Source: Methylacidiphilum sp.
GTDB taxonomy: Bacteria > Verrucomicrobiota > Verrucomicrobiia > CAIQCK01
Direction: 5' to 3'
DNA: 11,391 nt
Assembly: GCA_020718125.1 (NCBI GenBank)
Contig: DYDC01000060.1
Coordinates: 1-11,391 of the forward strand
Made by a program: the position numbers and the translations under genes. The notes beneath the pieces were generated by a model. That model saw only the letters and a program-made list of their open reading frames with translations. It was not told the DNA's origin and searched no databases. Positions 1-6,052 of this stretch are shown in pieces. How positions within the stretch are numbered: position 1 is the first letter of the stretch; every line of letters starts with the position of its first letter.

Positions 1-71
1 GACACCTTGTGGCCGATGTCAGGAGTAACGCCAGGTATGATTCCGCTGATGTTTTCGTGTTTGTTTGACAT
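1..71 (-). CDS. N-terminal fragment of an unrecognised protein (continues beyond the left edge)
   Basis: A leftward open frame starts with ATG at 71-69 and is still open at base 1, giving 23 residues that begin MSNKHENISGIIPGV and continue TPDIGHKV. The start is supported by an AAGGA ribosome-binding site about 7 bases upstream on the minus strand. The visible part is soluble, with no signal peptide or membrane segment. I do not recognise the family and too little is present to assign a role. The next gene on the same strand, the small membrane protein at 205-465, lies 133 bases upstream of this start, so the two need not share a transcript. Confidence 0.6.
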   Translation of the reverse strand, partial: MSNKHENISGIIPGVTPDIGHKV

Positions 72-204
72 TTTGTTTGTCCTTCATTTTGCGGCTGTCA
101 ATCCAACCGCTGCGAACATTCCACGCCCTCGGAACTGCCGCAAGTGAGAATTTCGATTTGAGCCGGCGCTACTCAGGTTCAACGGATCAGGTCTGAGGTG
201 ATCT

Positions 205-465
205 TCACGGTCGACCGACACCCCAAAGAGAGTAGATGAGCCGAATCGCAAAAATGATAGCAGCTAACCCAAGGCCTACGGCGAGAATCAACAAGCCTCC
301 GCCGACCACCACCACGAGTATCTCTTCCGCTAGGAAACCAACGATGGTCCCAACAGCAGTAAAGACGATGGCCCCGCCGATACCGCCTTTAAGAAAACCG
401 AAGCAAGCTCCAGCAAGAGCGCAAGCGATGAGGATTCCCCAGCGTAGTTTGTCGTCACGCGTCAT
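205..465 (-). CDS. Small hydrophobic membrane protein, unknown function
   Basis: An 86-residue protein made almost entirely of membrane-spanning sequence. A short charged N-terminus (MTRDDKLRW) is followed by three hydrophobic stretches at about residues 10-28, 30-46 and 49-80. Glycine-rich turns such as GGIGG (27-31) and GGG (55-57) sit between or within them, and an acidic AEE at 46-48 separates the second and third. It should lie in the cytoplasmic membrane; the Gly/Ala pattern resembles small helical-hairpin proteins, but I do not recognise a named family. No strong Shine-Dalgarno sequence precedes the ATG. It lies on the same strand as the partial gene at the left edge. The strong hydrophobic periodicity makes this frame more credible than the antisense frame over the same bases. 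Confidence 0.6.
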   Translation of the reverse strand: MTRDDKLRWGILIACALAGACFGFLKGGIGGAIVFTAVGTIVGFLAEEILVVVVGGGLLILAVGLGLAAIIFAIRLIYSLWGVGRP

Positions 466-471
466 AGCAGG

Positions 472-699
472 TTAAGCCTAGCAGTCGTCGCCAGGAATTT
501 TGATTCTTGCCACCGCAGCAGAGATTCTCGCGAGCAAAATCCCTTCGTGCCGCGCTGCGCTTGCGCTGTCGTTGCCGCCATCGCGCTCATCTGTGTGGCT
601 CGTCTGCTCATCGCCGGCATTGTCTCAGCCCGGCCGCCCCACGCAAGCGCAGAAATCTCCCCCGTGCAAATCGCCGGCTTTCACGCTGCATCGTCCTCA
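472..699. other. Gene-free spacer
   Basis: About 230 bases with no frame that reads like a protein on either strand. Several short open frames exist, but they are arginine/serine/proline-rich readings typical of GC-rich noncoding DNA. I see no clear terminator or tRNA-like fold. It lies downstream of the glycosidase scrap at 700-837 and probably includes that lost gene's 3' flank. Confidence 0.5.
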
Positions 700-837
700 T
701 CACTGACTCGTCTTCCACTCCAGAATCCCGCTGGAGAATTTCGGTTGGAGTTGGGCTTCGAGGCGCAGGGCAGCGGTGGTGACGGGGGTGAAGGTGACGT
801 AGTTGAATCGGTCGCGCTCGATGCCGCGCTCGGTCAT
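700..837 (-). pseudogene. C-terminal remnant of a GH127-like (beta-L-arabinofuranosidase, DUF1680 type) glycosidase
   Basis: The minus-strand frame ending at a TGA (702-700) reads DRFNYVTFTPVTTAALRLE, then AQLQPKFSSGILEWKTSQ. This closely resembles the last strands of long secreted GH127/DUF1680-type proteins in Verrucomicrobiota and Planctomycetota, which end in a pattern like VTFxPVTTTALRLxVQLQPxFSGGILEW. That comparison is from memory, not a search. Only about 40 residues are homologous; the catalytic domain is absent. The next gene upstream, the DUF2442 gene, ends inside the same bases (stop at 836-834), so the enzyme's body has been removed or replaced. It is not expected to be functional. 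Confidence is good that this is a protein tail and moderate for the family. Confidence 0.5.
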
Positions 838-1106
838 GCAACTGCCATTGCACGACGTGTGACGCCTTCGGCTTCGCGCGCACCCCGCAGCAAGCCCTCG
901 ACGCTGAGGTGATAGTCCAGCGCCGGCCAGAAGATGCCTGTGCCCGCTCCGCACGGCTTCCAACGGCGAACTTCTGCGGCGGTGGCATGGACGAGGGTCG
1001 GATACCACGTCAGCGGGACCACGAGGACGCGGCCGTCCTGCAATTCGACCCGCAGCGTTTCGCGCCCGACGGTGACGTTCTTAACTTTTGCGCTCAAAGA
1101 ATTCAT
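834..1106 (-). CDS. DUF2442 domain protein, second gene of a DUF4160-DUF2442 pair
   Basis: A 90-residue protein of the length expected for a single DUF2442 domain. The N-terminus MNSLSAKVKNVTVGRETLRV and the following LQDGRVLVVPLTWYP form the beta-rich core. The pattern GTGIFWPALDYHLSVEGLLRG at about 56-76 is the family's most conserved block, in which tryptophan, Asp/Asp-like and SVEGLL residues recur. Its start overlaps the end of the DUF4160 gene by 26 bases, so translation is probably coupled. The molecular function is not established; the pair is common in mobile and accessory regions and in that respect resembles toxin-antitoxin modules, which is inference. The last residues (REAEGVTRRAMAVA) run into the glycosidase remnant and may be partly of foreign origin. 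Confidence 0.8.
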   Translation of the reverse strand: MNSLSAKVKNVTVGRETLRVELQDGRVLVVPLTWYPTLVHATAAEVRRWKPCGAGTGIFWPALDYHLSVEGLLRGAREAEGVTRRAMAVA

Positions 1107-1323
1107 GCCATAGCTCCAACAACTGCGCCTGCCGATGTTCGGCGATCCGCAGAACGTGTCTCAACTCGCTCATCTTCAAACCCTCGGTCCAAGCCAGCCG
1201 GACAGGATCGAGCCAAAGCTTGGCCGTGCCGTCGCCCTTGTCCACGTGGACGTGAGGCGGCTCGGTGCCTTCCTCGGCGTAGAAATAGAACACATAACCA
1301 GCCTCGCGATGAACGGTCGGCAT
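1081..1323 (-). CDS. DUF4160 domain protein, first gene of a DUF4160-DUF2442 pair
   Basis: An 80-residue protein with the hallmark DUF4160 order: MPTVHREAGYVFYFYAEEGT, then EPPHVHVDKGDGTAKLWLDP, then a helical half with RHVLRIAEHRQAQLLELW and a C-terminal HEFF. The HVHV (histidines near 33 and 35), KLWLDP and RIxxxHxxxLLxxWxEFF pattern are diagnostic of the family as I know it. The open frame extends much further upstream, but ATG 1323-1321 is the natural start because it matches family N-termini and a promoter places transcription start at about this base. It overlaps the DUF2442 gene by 26 bases. Function is unknown; a toxin-antitoxin-like or accessory regulatory role is only a hypothesis. 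Confidence 0.85.
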   Translation of the reverse strand: MPTVHREAGYVFYFYAEEGTEPPHVHVDKGDGTAKLWLDPVRLAWTEGLKMSELRHVLRIAEHRQAQLLELWHEFFERKS

Positions 1324-1329
1324 GAGCGC

Positions 1330-1358
1330 ACTATACCGGGCGACGGTGCCGCGAGCAA
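1330..1358 (-). promoter_or_regulatory. Promoter of the DUF4160-DUF2442 pair; predicts a leaderless mRNA
   Basis: On the minus strand a TTGCTC -35-like hexamer (1358-1353) and a TATAGT -10 hexamer (1335-1330) are 17 bases apart. Exactly six bases follow before the ATG at 1323, so transcription should begin at or beside the start codon. TANNNT with about six bases to ATG is the classic layout for leaderless genes, and no Shine-Dalgarno sequence precedes this ATG. Confidence 0.6.
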
Positions 1359-1404
1359 CCCTGCAAACGGAACGACTCAATTGGCGGCCTGAAACCTCAA
1401 CGAC

Positions 1405-1423
1405 CGGCGGTTTGAAACCGCCG
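1405..1423. repeat. Palindrome with GGCGGTTT / AAACCGCC arms
   Basis: A 19-base palindrome with one central unpaired G: nine bases pair with nine. It lies 16 bases from a second perfect hairpin (1439-1460). The closely packed pair in noncoding DNA looks like a composite interspersed element. The stretch is not followed by a T run, so it is not an obvious terminator. Confidence 0.6.
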
Positions 1424-1438
1424 ATCCTTGGCAACGCC

Positions 1439-1460
1439 GGCCAGACAGGAGTGTCTGGCC
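1439..1460. repeat. Perfect 9-bp hairpin, arms GGCCAGACA / TGTCTGGCC
   Basis: Nine perfectly paired bases enclose a GGAG loop. The right arm ends on the first base of the stop codon of the orphan coding tail at 1460-1598, so the hairpin lies immediately downstream of that broken gene. It could serve as a terminator-like structure, but it has no T tract and is better described as part of an interspersed palindromic repeat. Confidence 0.65.
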
Positions 1461-1598
1461 TACGACTTACCGCCGTGCTGCACGTAAAGGGCGCTAAAAC
1501 GGACCTTCGTCTTCTGCTCGCCCTCGAACGTCGCTTTGATGCGGATGCGGTCGGGCAGGCCGGTGATGGCACTCTGCCCGTTCCACGAGATTGGCGTG
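1460..1598 (-). pseudogene. Orphan C-terminal coding tail (3' exon of the group II intron fragment), protein unknown
   Basis: Directly after the predicted intron end, the minus strand reads ISWNGQSAITGLPDRIRIKA followed by TFEGEQKTKVRFSALYVQHG and GKS, then TAG (1462-1460). The alternating hydrophobic and charged residues resemble a beta-rich secreted or binding domain end rather than random GC-rich translation. I do not recognise the family. No 5' part of this gene exists on the other side of the intron fragment; instead there is only the enolase promoter region. The tail is therefore the 3' exon of a gene once interrupted by the intron and now lost upstream. There is no start codon for it. 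Confidence 0.5.
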
Positions 1599-1672
1599 AT
1601 AGGGGTAGGGAGAGAGGATTGAACTCTCCCCCTCCCTCCGAACCGGACAGGCGGGTTTCCCGCATCCGGCTC
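1599..1672 (-). ncRNA. Group II intron domains V and VI
   Basis: Domain V is at 1672-1640: it starts GAGCCGGATGCGGG, has an AAA-type cap, and closes with CCCGC, a two-base bulge and GTCCGGTTC. The AGC triad near its start is intact. It is 33 bases instead of the usual 34, the loss falling at the GAAA tetraloop. Domain VI is at 1639-1599: a purine-rich arm (GGAGGGAGGGGGAGAG) pairs with CTCTCTCCCTACCCC. The A in CCTACCCC, eight bases from the 3' end, is in position for the branch-point adenosine. Confidence 0.75.
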
Positions 1673-1697
1673 TCCAGTCGGTGGGGTCTCATCGAGA

Positions 1698-2084
1698 CTA
1701 ACGAGCACACGCATGGGCCGCCTCCAAGCTGTAGAGGCCCAGCGCGCCAAAGTAGGCGTTCGGCCAGCGTTGATGGTCTGTTCCGCGTCCCCGTCCGCGT
1801 CGCCCGCGCCGCTTGCGCAGCACGCTGCGCAGCCGCATCCGTATCCACCCGTCCAGCCGCCCGAACGTCGTCCAGTGGCTGTGCCGGTAATACGCATACC
1901 AGCCCCGCAGCTTCGGGTTGAGCGCGGCCACGATCACCGCCAGGCTCCGCCCGTCGGTGCGGCGCGTTTCCGCTCGAATCGCGTCCTTGAATCTCTCCAA
2001 ACTCTTCGTTCGCGGCCAGCGATAGCCCCGCTCGAAGTGATAGCCCAGAAAGTCAAAGCCGCCCCGTTGCGTCGCCTCCACCAC
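1698..2084 (-). pseudogene. ltrA-like: Group II intron reverse transcriptase/maturase, C-terminal fragment, frameshifted
   Basis: About 128 residues match the end of intron-encoded proteins: GGFDFLGYHFERGYRWPR begins the thumb/maturase (GIIM) region, followed by KSLERFKDAIRAETRRTDGR, then LRGWYAYYRHSH and LDGWIRMRLRSVLRKR, and a terminal HQRWPNAYFGALGL segment. The protein ends at TAG 1700-1698 just before domain V and has no HNH endonuclease domain. The first in-frame codon available is GTG at 2084, inside the family's RVVEATQ motif; a TGA (2096-2094) lies just upstream in this frame. The expected preceding motif LHPxKTR is only partly visible in another frame (GLYRAEGRG), pointing to a frameshift near 2090-2100. 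Fingers and palm domains with the catalytic YADD are missing. Confidence 0.85.
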
Positions 2085-2199
2085 CCGCGTCCCTCAGCGC
2101 GGTAGAGGCCGGCGCCGTCTCGATCCTTCGCAGCCGGAATTCCCCGTTGCCGGGTGCTTAATCGCTCAAGATATCGCGCTGCTGTTGTCGCCCCGACGC

Positions 2200-2227
2200 T
2201 TGACACGCCCGCACACCTCCCTACACT
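2200..2227 (+). promoter_or_regulatory. Sigma-70-type promoter of the enolase gene block
   Basis: A perfect TTGACA (2200-2205) and a TACACT -10 (2222-2227) are separated by 16 bases. Transcription would begin near 2234 and leave a leader of about 29 bases containing the ribosome-binding site of enolase. Downstream genes are closely packed to 5326, so this could drive the whole block. Confidence 0.7.
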
Positions 2228-2246
2228 GCGCGGGTTTTCCACGACG

Positions 2247-2253
2247 AAAGGAA
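2247..2253 (+). promoter_or_regulatory. Ribosome-binding site that fixes the TTG start of enolase
   Basis: AAAGGAA lies nine bases before the TTG at 2263. No site of this quality precedes the upstream ATG at 2185, which also lies upstream of the promoter, so the longer frame is not used. Confidence 0.75.
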
Positions 2254-2262
2254 CCTATACAA

Positions 2263-3546
<1,284 letters not shown>

Positions 3547-3549
3547 GCC

Positions 3550-3861
3550 ATGTCGCAATCCCCTCACCGGCCGGCGAACGCGCTCATTTGGGCGGCGATC
3601 ATCGTGCTGCTGCTGGCGGGGTTCATGGCGACGTATCTGCCGAAGTTGCGCGAGGCCAAGAGCCTTCGCACGGAGAAATACCGGCTCGACCAGCAACTGC
3701 ACGAGCAGGAGTTGGAATCCCGCCGGTTGCGGGCGAAGCAGGAAGCCTTGCGCAACGACCCGAAGGCGGTCGAGCGCACGGCGCGAGAAAAACTTGGCGT
3801 GGCCAAGCCGGGCGAGACGATTTTCCGGTTCGAGCCGGAGAACAACGCGCCGCCGCGGTAG
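3550..3861 (+). CDS. ftsB: FtsB/DivIC-family septum formation protein
   Basis: A 103-residue bitopic membrane protein. FtsB/DivIC proteins join FtsL and FtsQ/DivIB in the divisome and help activate septal peptidoglycan synthesis. The sequence shows a short cytoplasmic N-terminus (1-10), one transmembrane helix at about 11-30 (ALIWAAIIVLLLAGFMATYL), and a coiled coil of heptad-spaced Leu/Arg/Glu residues at about 32-68. The conserved C-terminal block RNDPKAVERTAREKLGVAKP, followed by GETIFRFE, is diagnostic of the family. It starts three bases after the enolase stop, an arrangement also seen in E. coli and many other bacteria. Whether it acts as FtsB or DivIC cannot be decided from sequence alone. 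Confidence 0.92.
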   Translation: MSQSPHRPANALIWAAIIVLLLAGFMATYLPKLREAKSLRTEKYRLDQQLHEQELESRRLRAKQEALRNDPKAVERTAREKLGVAKPGETIFRFEPENNAPPR

Positions 3862-3901
3862 GCTGGCGTGGCTGGTTTTCGATTTGCCAAGCCGCGGGCG
3901 G
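3850..3901 (+). other. Imperfect stem-loop at the ftsB-ferredoxin junction
   Basis: CCGCCGCGG (3850-3858) can pair with CCGCGGGCGG (3892-3901) with one bulged base, and TGGC (3864-3867) with GCCA (3886-3889) inside it. The 5' arm overlaps the last codons of ftsB. Its GGCTGGCGTGGCTGG (3861-3875) matches 14 of 15 bases of the acpP-fabF stem-loop at 7348-7362. It may be a repeat relic or a transcript-processing structure; there is no T run for a terminator. Confidence 0.4.
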
Positions 3902-3926
3902 TGGCGTAAAGGGAACAAGCGTCCGA

Positions 3927-4250
3927 GTGCCGACAGTGAGGTTTCAAACTGAGAACAAGGAGGTTGAAGTAGCCGCGCACGCGAACCTGATGCGGGTGGC
4001 GAAGGCGGGCAGGATTGCCACCTACGAAGGGGCGCATTGGTGGCTGAACTGCCTGGGGACCGGGTTGTGCGGCTCGTGCGTCATCGAGGTGCGTGACGGG
4101 ATGGAGAACCTGACGCCACGGACCAAGCTTGAAGAGATGCATCTGAGCGAGTTCCCGCGCGCGTTCCGGCTGGCGTGCCAGACGGAAATCGTCAAGGGGT
4201 CGGTGACGATCCTGACGCGGCCGAAAATCGAGGCACAGCCCCGATATTGA
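3927..4250 (+). CDS. 2Fe-2S ferredoxin
   Basis: A 107-residue single-domain 2Fe-2S ferredoxin that carries single electrons in the cytoplasm. The cluster ligands are C42, C48, C51 and C84 in LNCLGTGLCGSCVIEV and RLACQTE; the C-X5-C-X2-C spacing is that of adrenodoxin-type rather than plant-type (C-X4-C-X2-C) ferredoxins. The start is taken as GTG 3927, giving VPTVRFQTENKEVEV, which matches the usual N-terminal strand; AAAGGGAA lies 12-13 bases upstream, a slightly long spacing. GTG 3936 in the same frame is an alternative. The reductase partner is not in the window. It lies 28 bases before the MBL-fold gene on the same strand, so the two may form a redox unit, which is inference. Confidence 0.9.
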   Translation: MPTVRFQTENKEVEVAAHANLMRVAKAGRIATYEGAHWWLNCLGTGLCGSCVIEVRDGMENLTPRTKLEEMHLSEFPRAFRLACQTEIVKGSVTILTRPKIEAQPRY

Positions 4251-4278
4251 AGCGGTTTTTAAGGAGACAGAGCTATCC

Positions 4279-4902
4279 ATGATCAACAAACACATAGCGG
4301 AGGTTCAGAAGTTTGCTCCCGGTGCGTTTTACTGGGAGACGTTTTCGGTGGAAATCGAAACAGACCTGTCATGCGCAGGCTTGCGCGACGAGGAGGAGGC
4401 GGTGTTGATTGATCCCGTGTCCCTGACGATGAACGCGCTGAACACGGTGGTGGGGCGGGCGGACCGCGCGGCGGTCTTGTTGACCAACGGCAACCACGAG
4501 CGCGGCTCGTCGTGGTATCACACGCGGCTGCACTTGGAGGTCTGGGCGCACCGTGACGCGGCGCCCGAATTGAACCAGAAGCCGGTTCGGACATTCGGAG
4601 ATGGCGACGTGCTGACGGCGGGCTTGCGCGCCATTCATATTCCCGGGGCGGCGGCGGGTGAGACGGCATTTTATACGCCGAAGAACGGCGGCATCGTTTT
4701 CATGGGCGACGCGCTGGTGAACATGGAGGCACTCGGCGGGCTGGCGTTCCTGCCCGACAAATACTGCAAGGACCCGCAACAGTCGCGCCAGTCACTGCGC
4801 AAGCTGCTGGACCTGGATTTCGCGATGATGACCTTCGCCCACGGGAAACCGATCGTTGAAAACGCGAAGGCGCGGGTGGCGAAGCTGTTGGGGGAGGCGT
4901 GA
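4279..4902 (+). CDS. MBL-fold protein with a degenerate metal-binding motif
   Basis: A 207-residue protein with the metallo-beta-lactamase order of elements: an N-terminal beta hairpin, DEEEAVLIDPV (37-47) as the first metal-fold strand and Asp, LLTNGNHERGSSW (67-79) where HxHxDH belongs, IPGAAAGETAFY where HTPGHTxGH-type sequence is usual, a VFMGDAL strand, and TFAHGKPI near the end. The metal-ligand positions read N-G-N-H-E-R, and the second histidine site reads PGAAAGE, so classical dinuclear zinc or iron hydrolysis is unlikely. The core Asp of MGDAL and the His of FAHG remain. The start is supported by AAGGAG 12 bases upstream. It may be a structural, binding or redox-partner member of the fold; the substrate is unknown. 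It follows the ferredoxin gene and precedes a secreted-protein gene by one base. Confidence 0.85.
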   Translation: MINKHIAEVQKFAPGAFYWETFSVEIETDLSCAGLRDEEEAVLIDPVSLTMNALNTVVGRADRAAVLLTNGNHERGSSWYHTRLHLEVWAHRDAAPELNQKPVRTFGDGDVLTAGLRAIHIPGAAAGETAFYTPKNGGIVFMGDALVNMEALGGLAFLPDKYCKDPQQSRQSLRKLLDLDFAMMTFAHGKPIVENAKARVAKLLGEA

Positions 4903-4903
4903 G

Positions 4904-5326
4904 ATGAGGATGAGATTCGCGTTTGGTTTGGTGGCCACGTTGCTGCTGGCGATGCCCCTGCGGGCGGAGGAGCCGCCGGCGGAGGTCTTGGGGATGTGCG
5001 CGGCGTTCTTCGACCGACTCAAGGCCGGCCAGATCAAGCCCGCCTGCCAGACGTTGCTGAAAGGCAGCCGGATTGCCGACCAGATCGAAGACGTGGGCAA
5101 GCTGCAACAGCGCGCGGAGGAGCTGGTGCAGGGCTACGGGCCGGTCATCGGTTGTGAGTTCGTGAAGGCGCAGTGTGTCGGCAAGAGCTTGTGCCAGGTG
5201 ACGTATGTGACGCGTTCCGAGCGCAGCCCGGTCATCTGGCAAATCACCTTCTACCGTCCGGCCGAGACGTGGCGCGTGTTCAACGTCCGCATGGATGACC
5301 GGATCATGGATTTGTTCGGCAAGTAG
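4904..5326 (+). CDS. Small secreted protein, unknown function
   Basis: A 140-residue protein exported by a signal peptide: MRMRF is the charged n-region, AFGLVATLLLAMPL the hydrophobic core, and LRA just before EEPP a likely cleavage site near residue 21. The open frame extends further upstream, but ATG 4904 has GGGGAGG six bases before it and gives the proper signal peptide, so it is preferred. The mature part is alpha+beta, with helix FFDRLKAGQIKPACQTLLKG and strands VTYVTRSE, VIWQITFYR and WRVFNVRMDD, reminiscent of NTF2-like or DUF4019-like small folds but not a confident match. Mature cysteines are at 32, 48, 84, 91 and 97; an odd number for fully disulfide-bonded export. It is one base after the MBL stop, hence likely cotranscribed. 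Confidence 0.75.
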   Translation: MRMRFAFGLVATLLLAMPLRAEEPPAEVLGMCAAFFDRLKAGQIKPACQTLLKGSRIADQIEDVGKLQQRAEELVQGYGPVIGCEFVKAQCVGKSLCQVTYVTRSERSPVIWQITFYRPAETWRVFNVRMDDRIMDLFGK

Positions 5327-5335
5327 GGGCGCGCG

Positions 5336-5962
5336 TCAGCTCTTGATGAAGTAGGAGAGGTTTTCCAGTTCAATGGCGAGGTTGACGTTGTTGACGATGA
5401 CGTGTTCGGGGACGTGCAGGAGGATGGGGGAGAAATTCAGGATGCCGCTGACCCCGGAGGTGACAAGATGGTTGGCGACATCCTGCGCCGCGGTGGCGGG
5501 CACGGCGAGGATGGCGATCTTCACGCGGTGCGAACGGACGAAATCTTTCAAGCGGCCCATCGGCAGGATTGATTGGGCGAACCGCTTGTTGCGTTGACGG
5601 CGCGGGTCGGAGTCGAAACCAGCGATGATCTCGAAACCCGCGGGTGCAAAGCCGCGATAACTGATCAGTGCGGCGCCGAGGTTGCCGACGCCGATGACGA
5701 TGGCGGGCTGTAGCCGCGTGGTGCCGAGGGTGTCGCGGATCTTGCGGGCCAGCCGCTCGACATCGTAGCCGAGGCCGCGGGTGCCGAACTGGCCGAAGTA
5801 GGTCAGGTCCTTGCGCAATTGCGCGGGGGCCACGCCCGCGGCGGTGGCGAGGGCTTCGGAGGAGACTGAGTGGATGGCGTTCTCCTTCAGCCGGTCCAGG
5901 CAGCGCAGATAAACGGAGAGGCGGTAGATGGCCTTGCGGGGGATGGAGGATCGTCGGCGCAT
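5336..5962 (-). CDS. rex: Redox-sensing transcriptional repressor Rex
   Basis: Rex dimers bind DNA when NAD+ is high and release it when NADH rises, controlling fermentative and respiratory genes. The 208-residue protein has an N-terminal winged helix (about 1-78) with the family's recognition region AQLRKDLTYFGQFGTRGLGY, a Rossmann domain with GVGNLGAAL at 91-99, an acidic FDSDP for the adenosine ribose, and the C-terminal swapped helix VNLAIELENLSYF. It is the last gene of the leftward fab block, 90 bases after fabF; that gap has a weak TACTGT -10-like element, so a separate promoter is possible. I found no convincing TTGTGAANNNNTTCACAA operator in the window. Its stop lies nine bases from that of the convergent secreted-protein gene. 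Confidence 0.97.
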   Translation of the reverse strand: MRRRSSIPRKAIYRLSVYLRCLDRLKENAIHSVSSEALATAAGVAPAQLRKDLTYFGQFGTRGLGYDVERLARKIRDTLGTTRLQPAIVIGVGNLGAALISYRGFAPAGFEIIAGFDSDPRRQRNKRFAQSILPMGRLKDFVRSHRVKIAILAVPATAAQDVANHLVTSGVSGILNFSPILLHVPEHVIVNNVNLAIELENLSYFIKS

Positions 5963-6052
5963 GTGGCGTCAGGAGTTTCCGGGTTCCGGCCTAACCGCTC
6001 ATTGTGTGGCGTCGGACAGTATTCCCGTCTTCACGTGCCACCGACGGCAGGG

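Larger units (their letters stand above)
1599..2120 (-). mobile_element. 3' fragment of a bacterial group II intron
   Basis: This minus-strand segment contains, in order, the maturase end of an intron-encoded reverse transcriptase, domain V, domain VI, and a 3' end in ...CCCCTAT. Domain I and the 5' end with its GUGYG signature are absent, as is the palm domain of the reverse transcriptase. The left limit at 1599 is set by the AY-type 3' splice end; the right limit near 2120 is where recognisable reverse-transcriptase sequence fades and is approximate. The fragment cannot self-splice. It lies between the orphan tail it once interrupted and the enolase promoter, so a deletion probably removed its 5' half together with the 5' exon. 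Confidence 0.8.

Noticed and set aside
547..912. Plus-strand frame with a signal-peptide-like start (VVAAIALICVARLLIAG)
   Set aside because: After about 30 residues it runs antisense to the glycosidase remnant and DUF2442 gene with low-complexity content and no ribosome-binding site.
1324..1848. Upstream extension of the DUF4160 frame to 255 residues
   Set aside because: It would translate the palindromic repeats, the orphan tail and intron domain V in a wrong frame; the family starts at MPTV and a promoter lies directly upstream of that codon.
2185..2262. N-terminal extension of enolase from ATG 2185
   Set aside because: The extension lies across and upstream of the predicted promoter and encodes residues absent from enolases; the TTG at 2263 has a proper ribosome-binding site.
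5990..6025. Possible Rex operator upstream of rex (TTGTG at 6002-6006)
   Set aside because: The matching CACAA half at the right spacing is absent, so it does not meet the inverted-repeat consensus.
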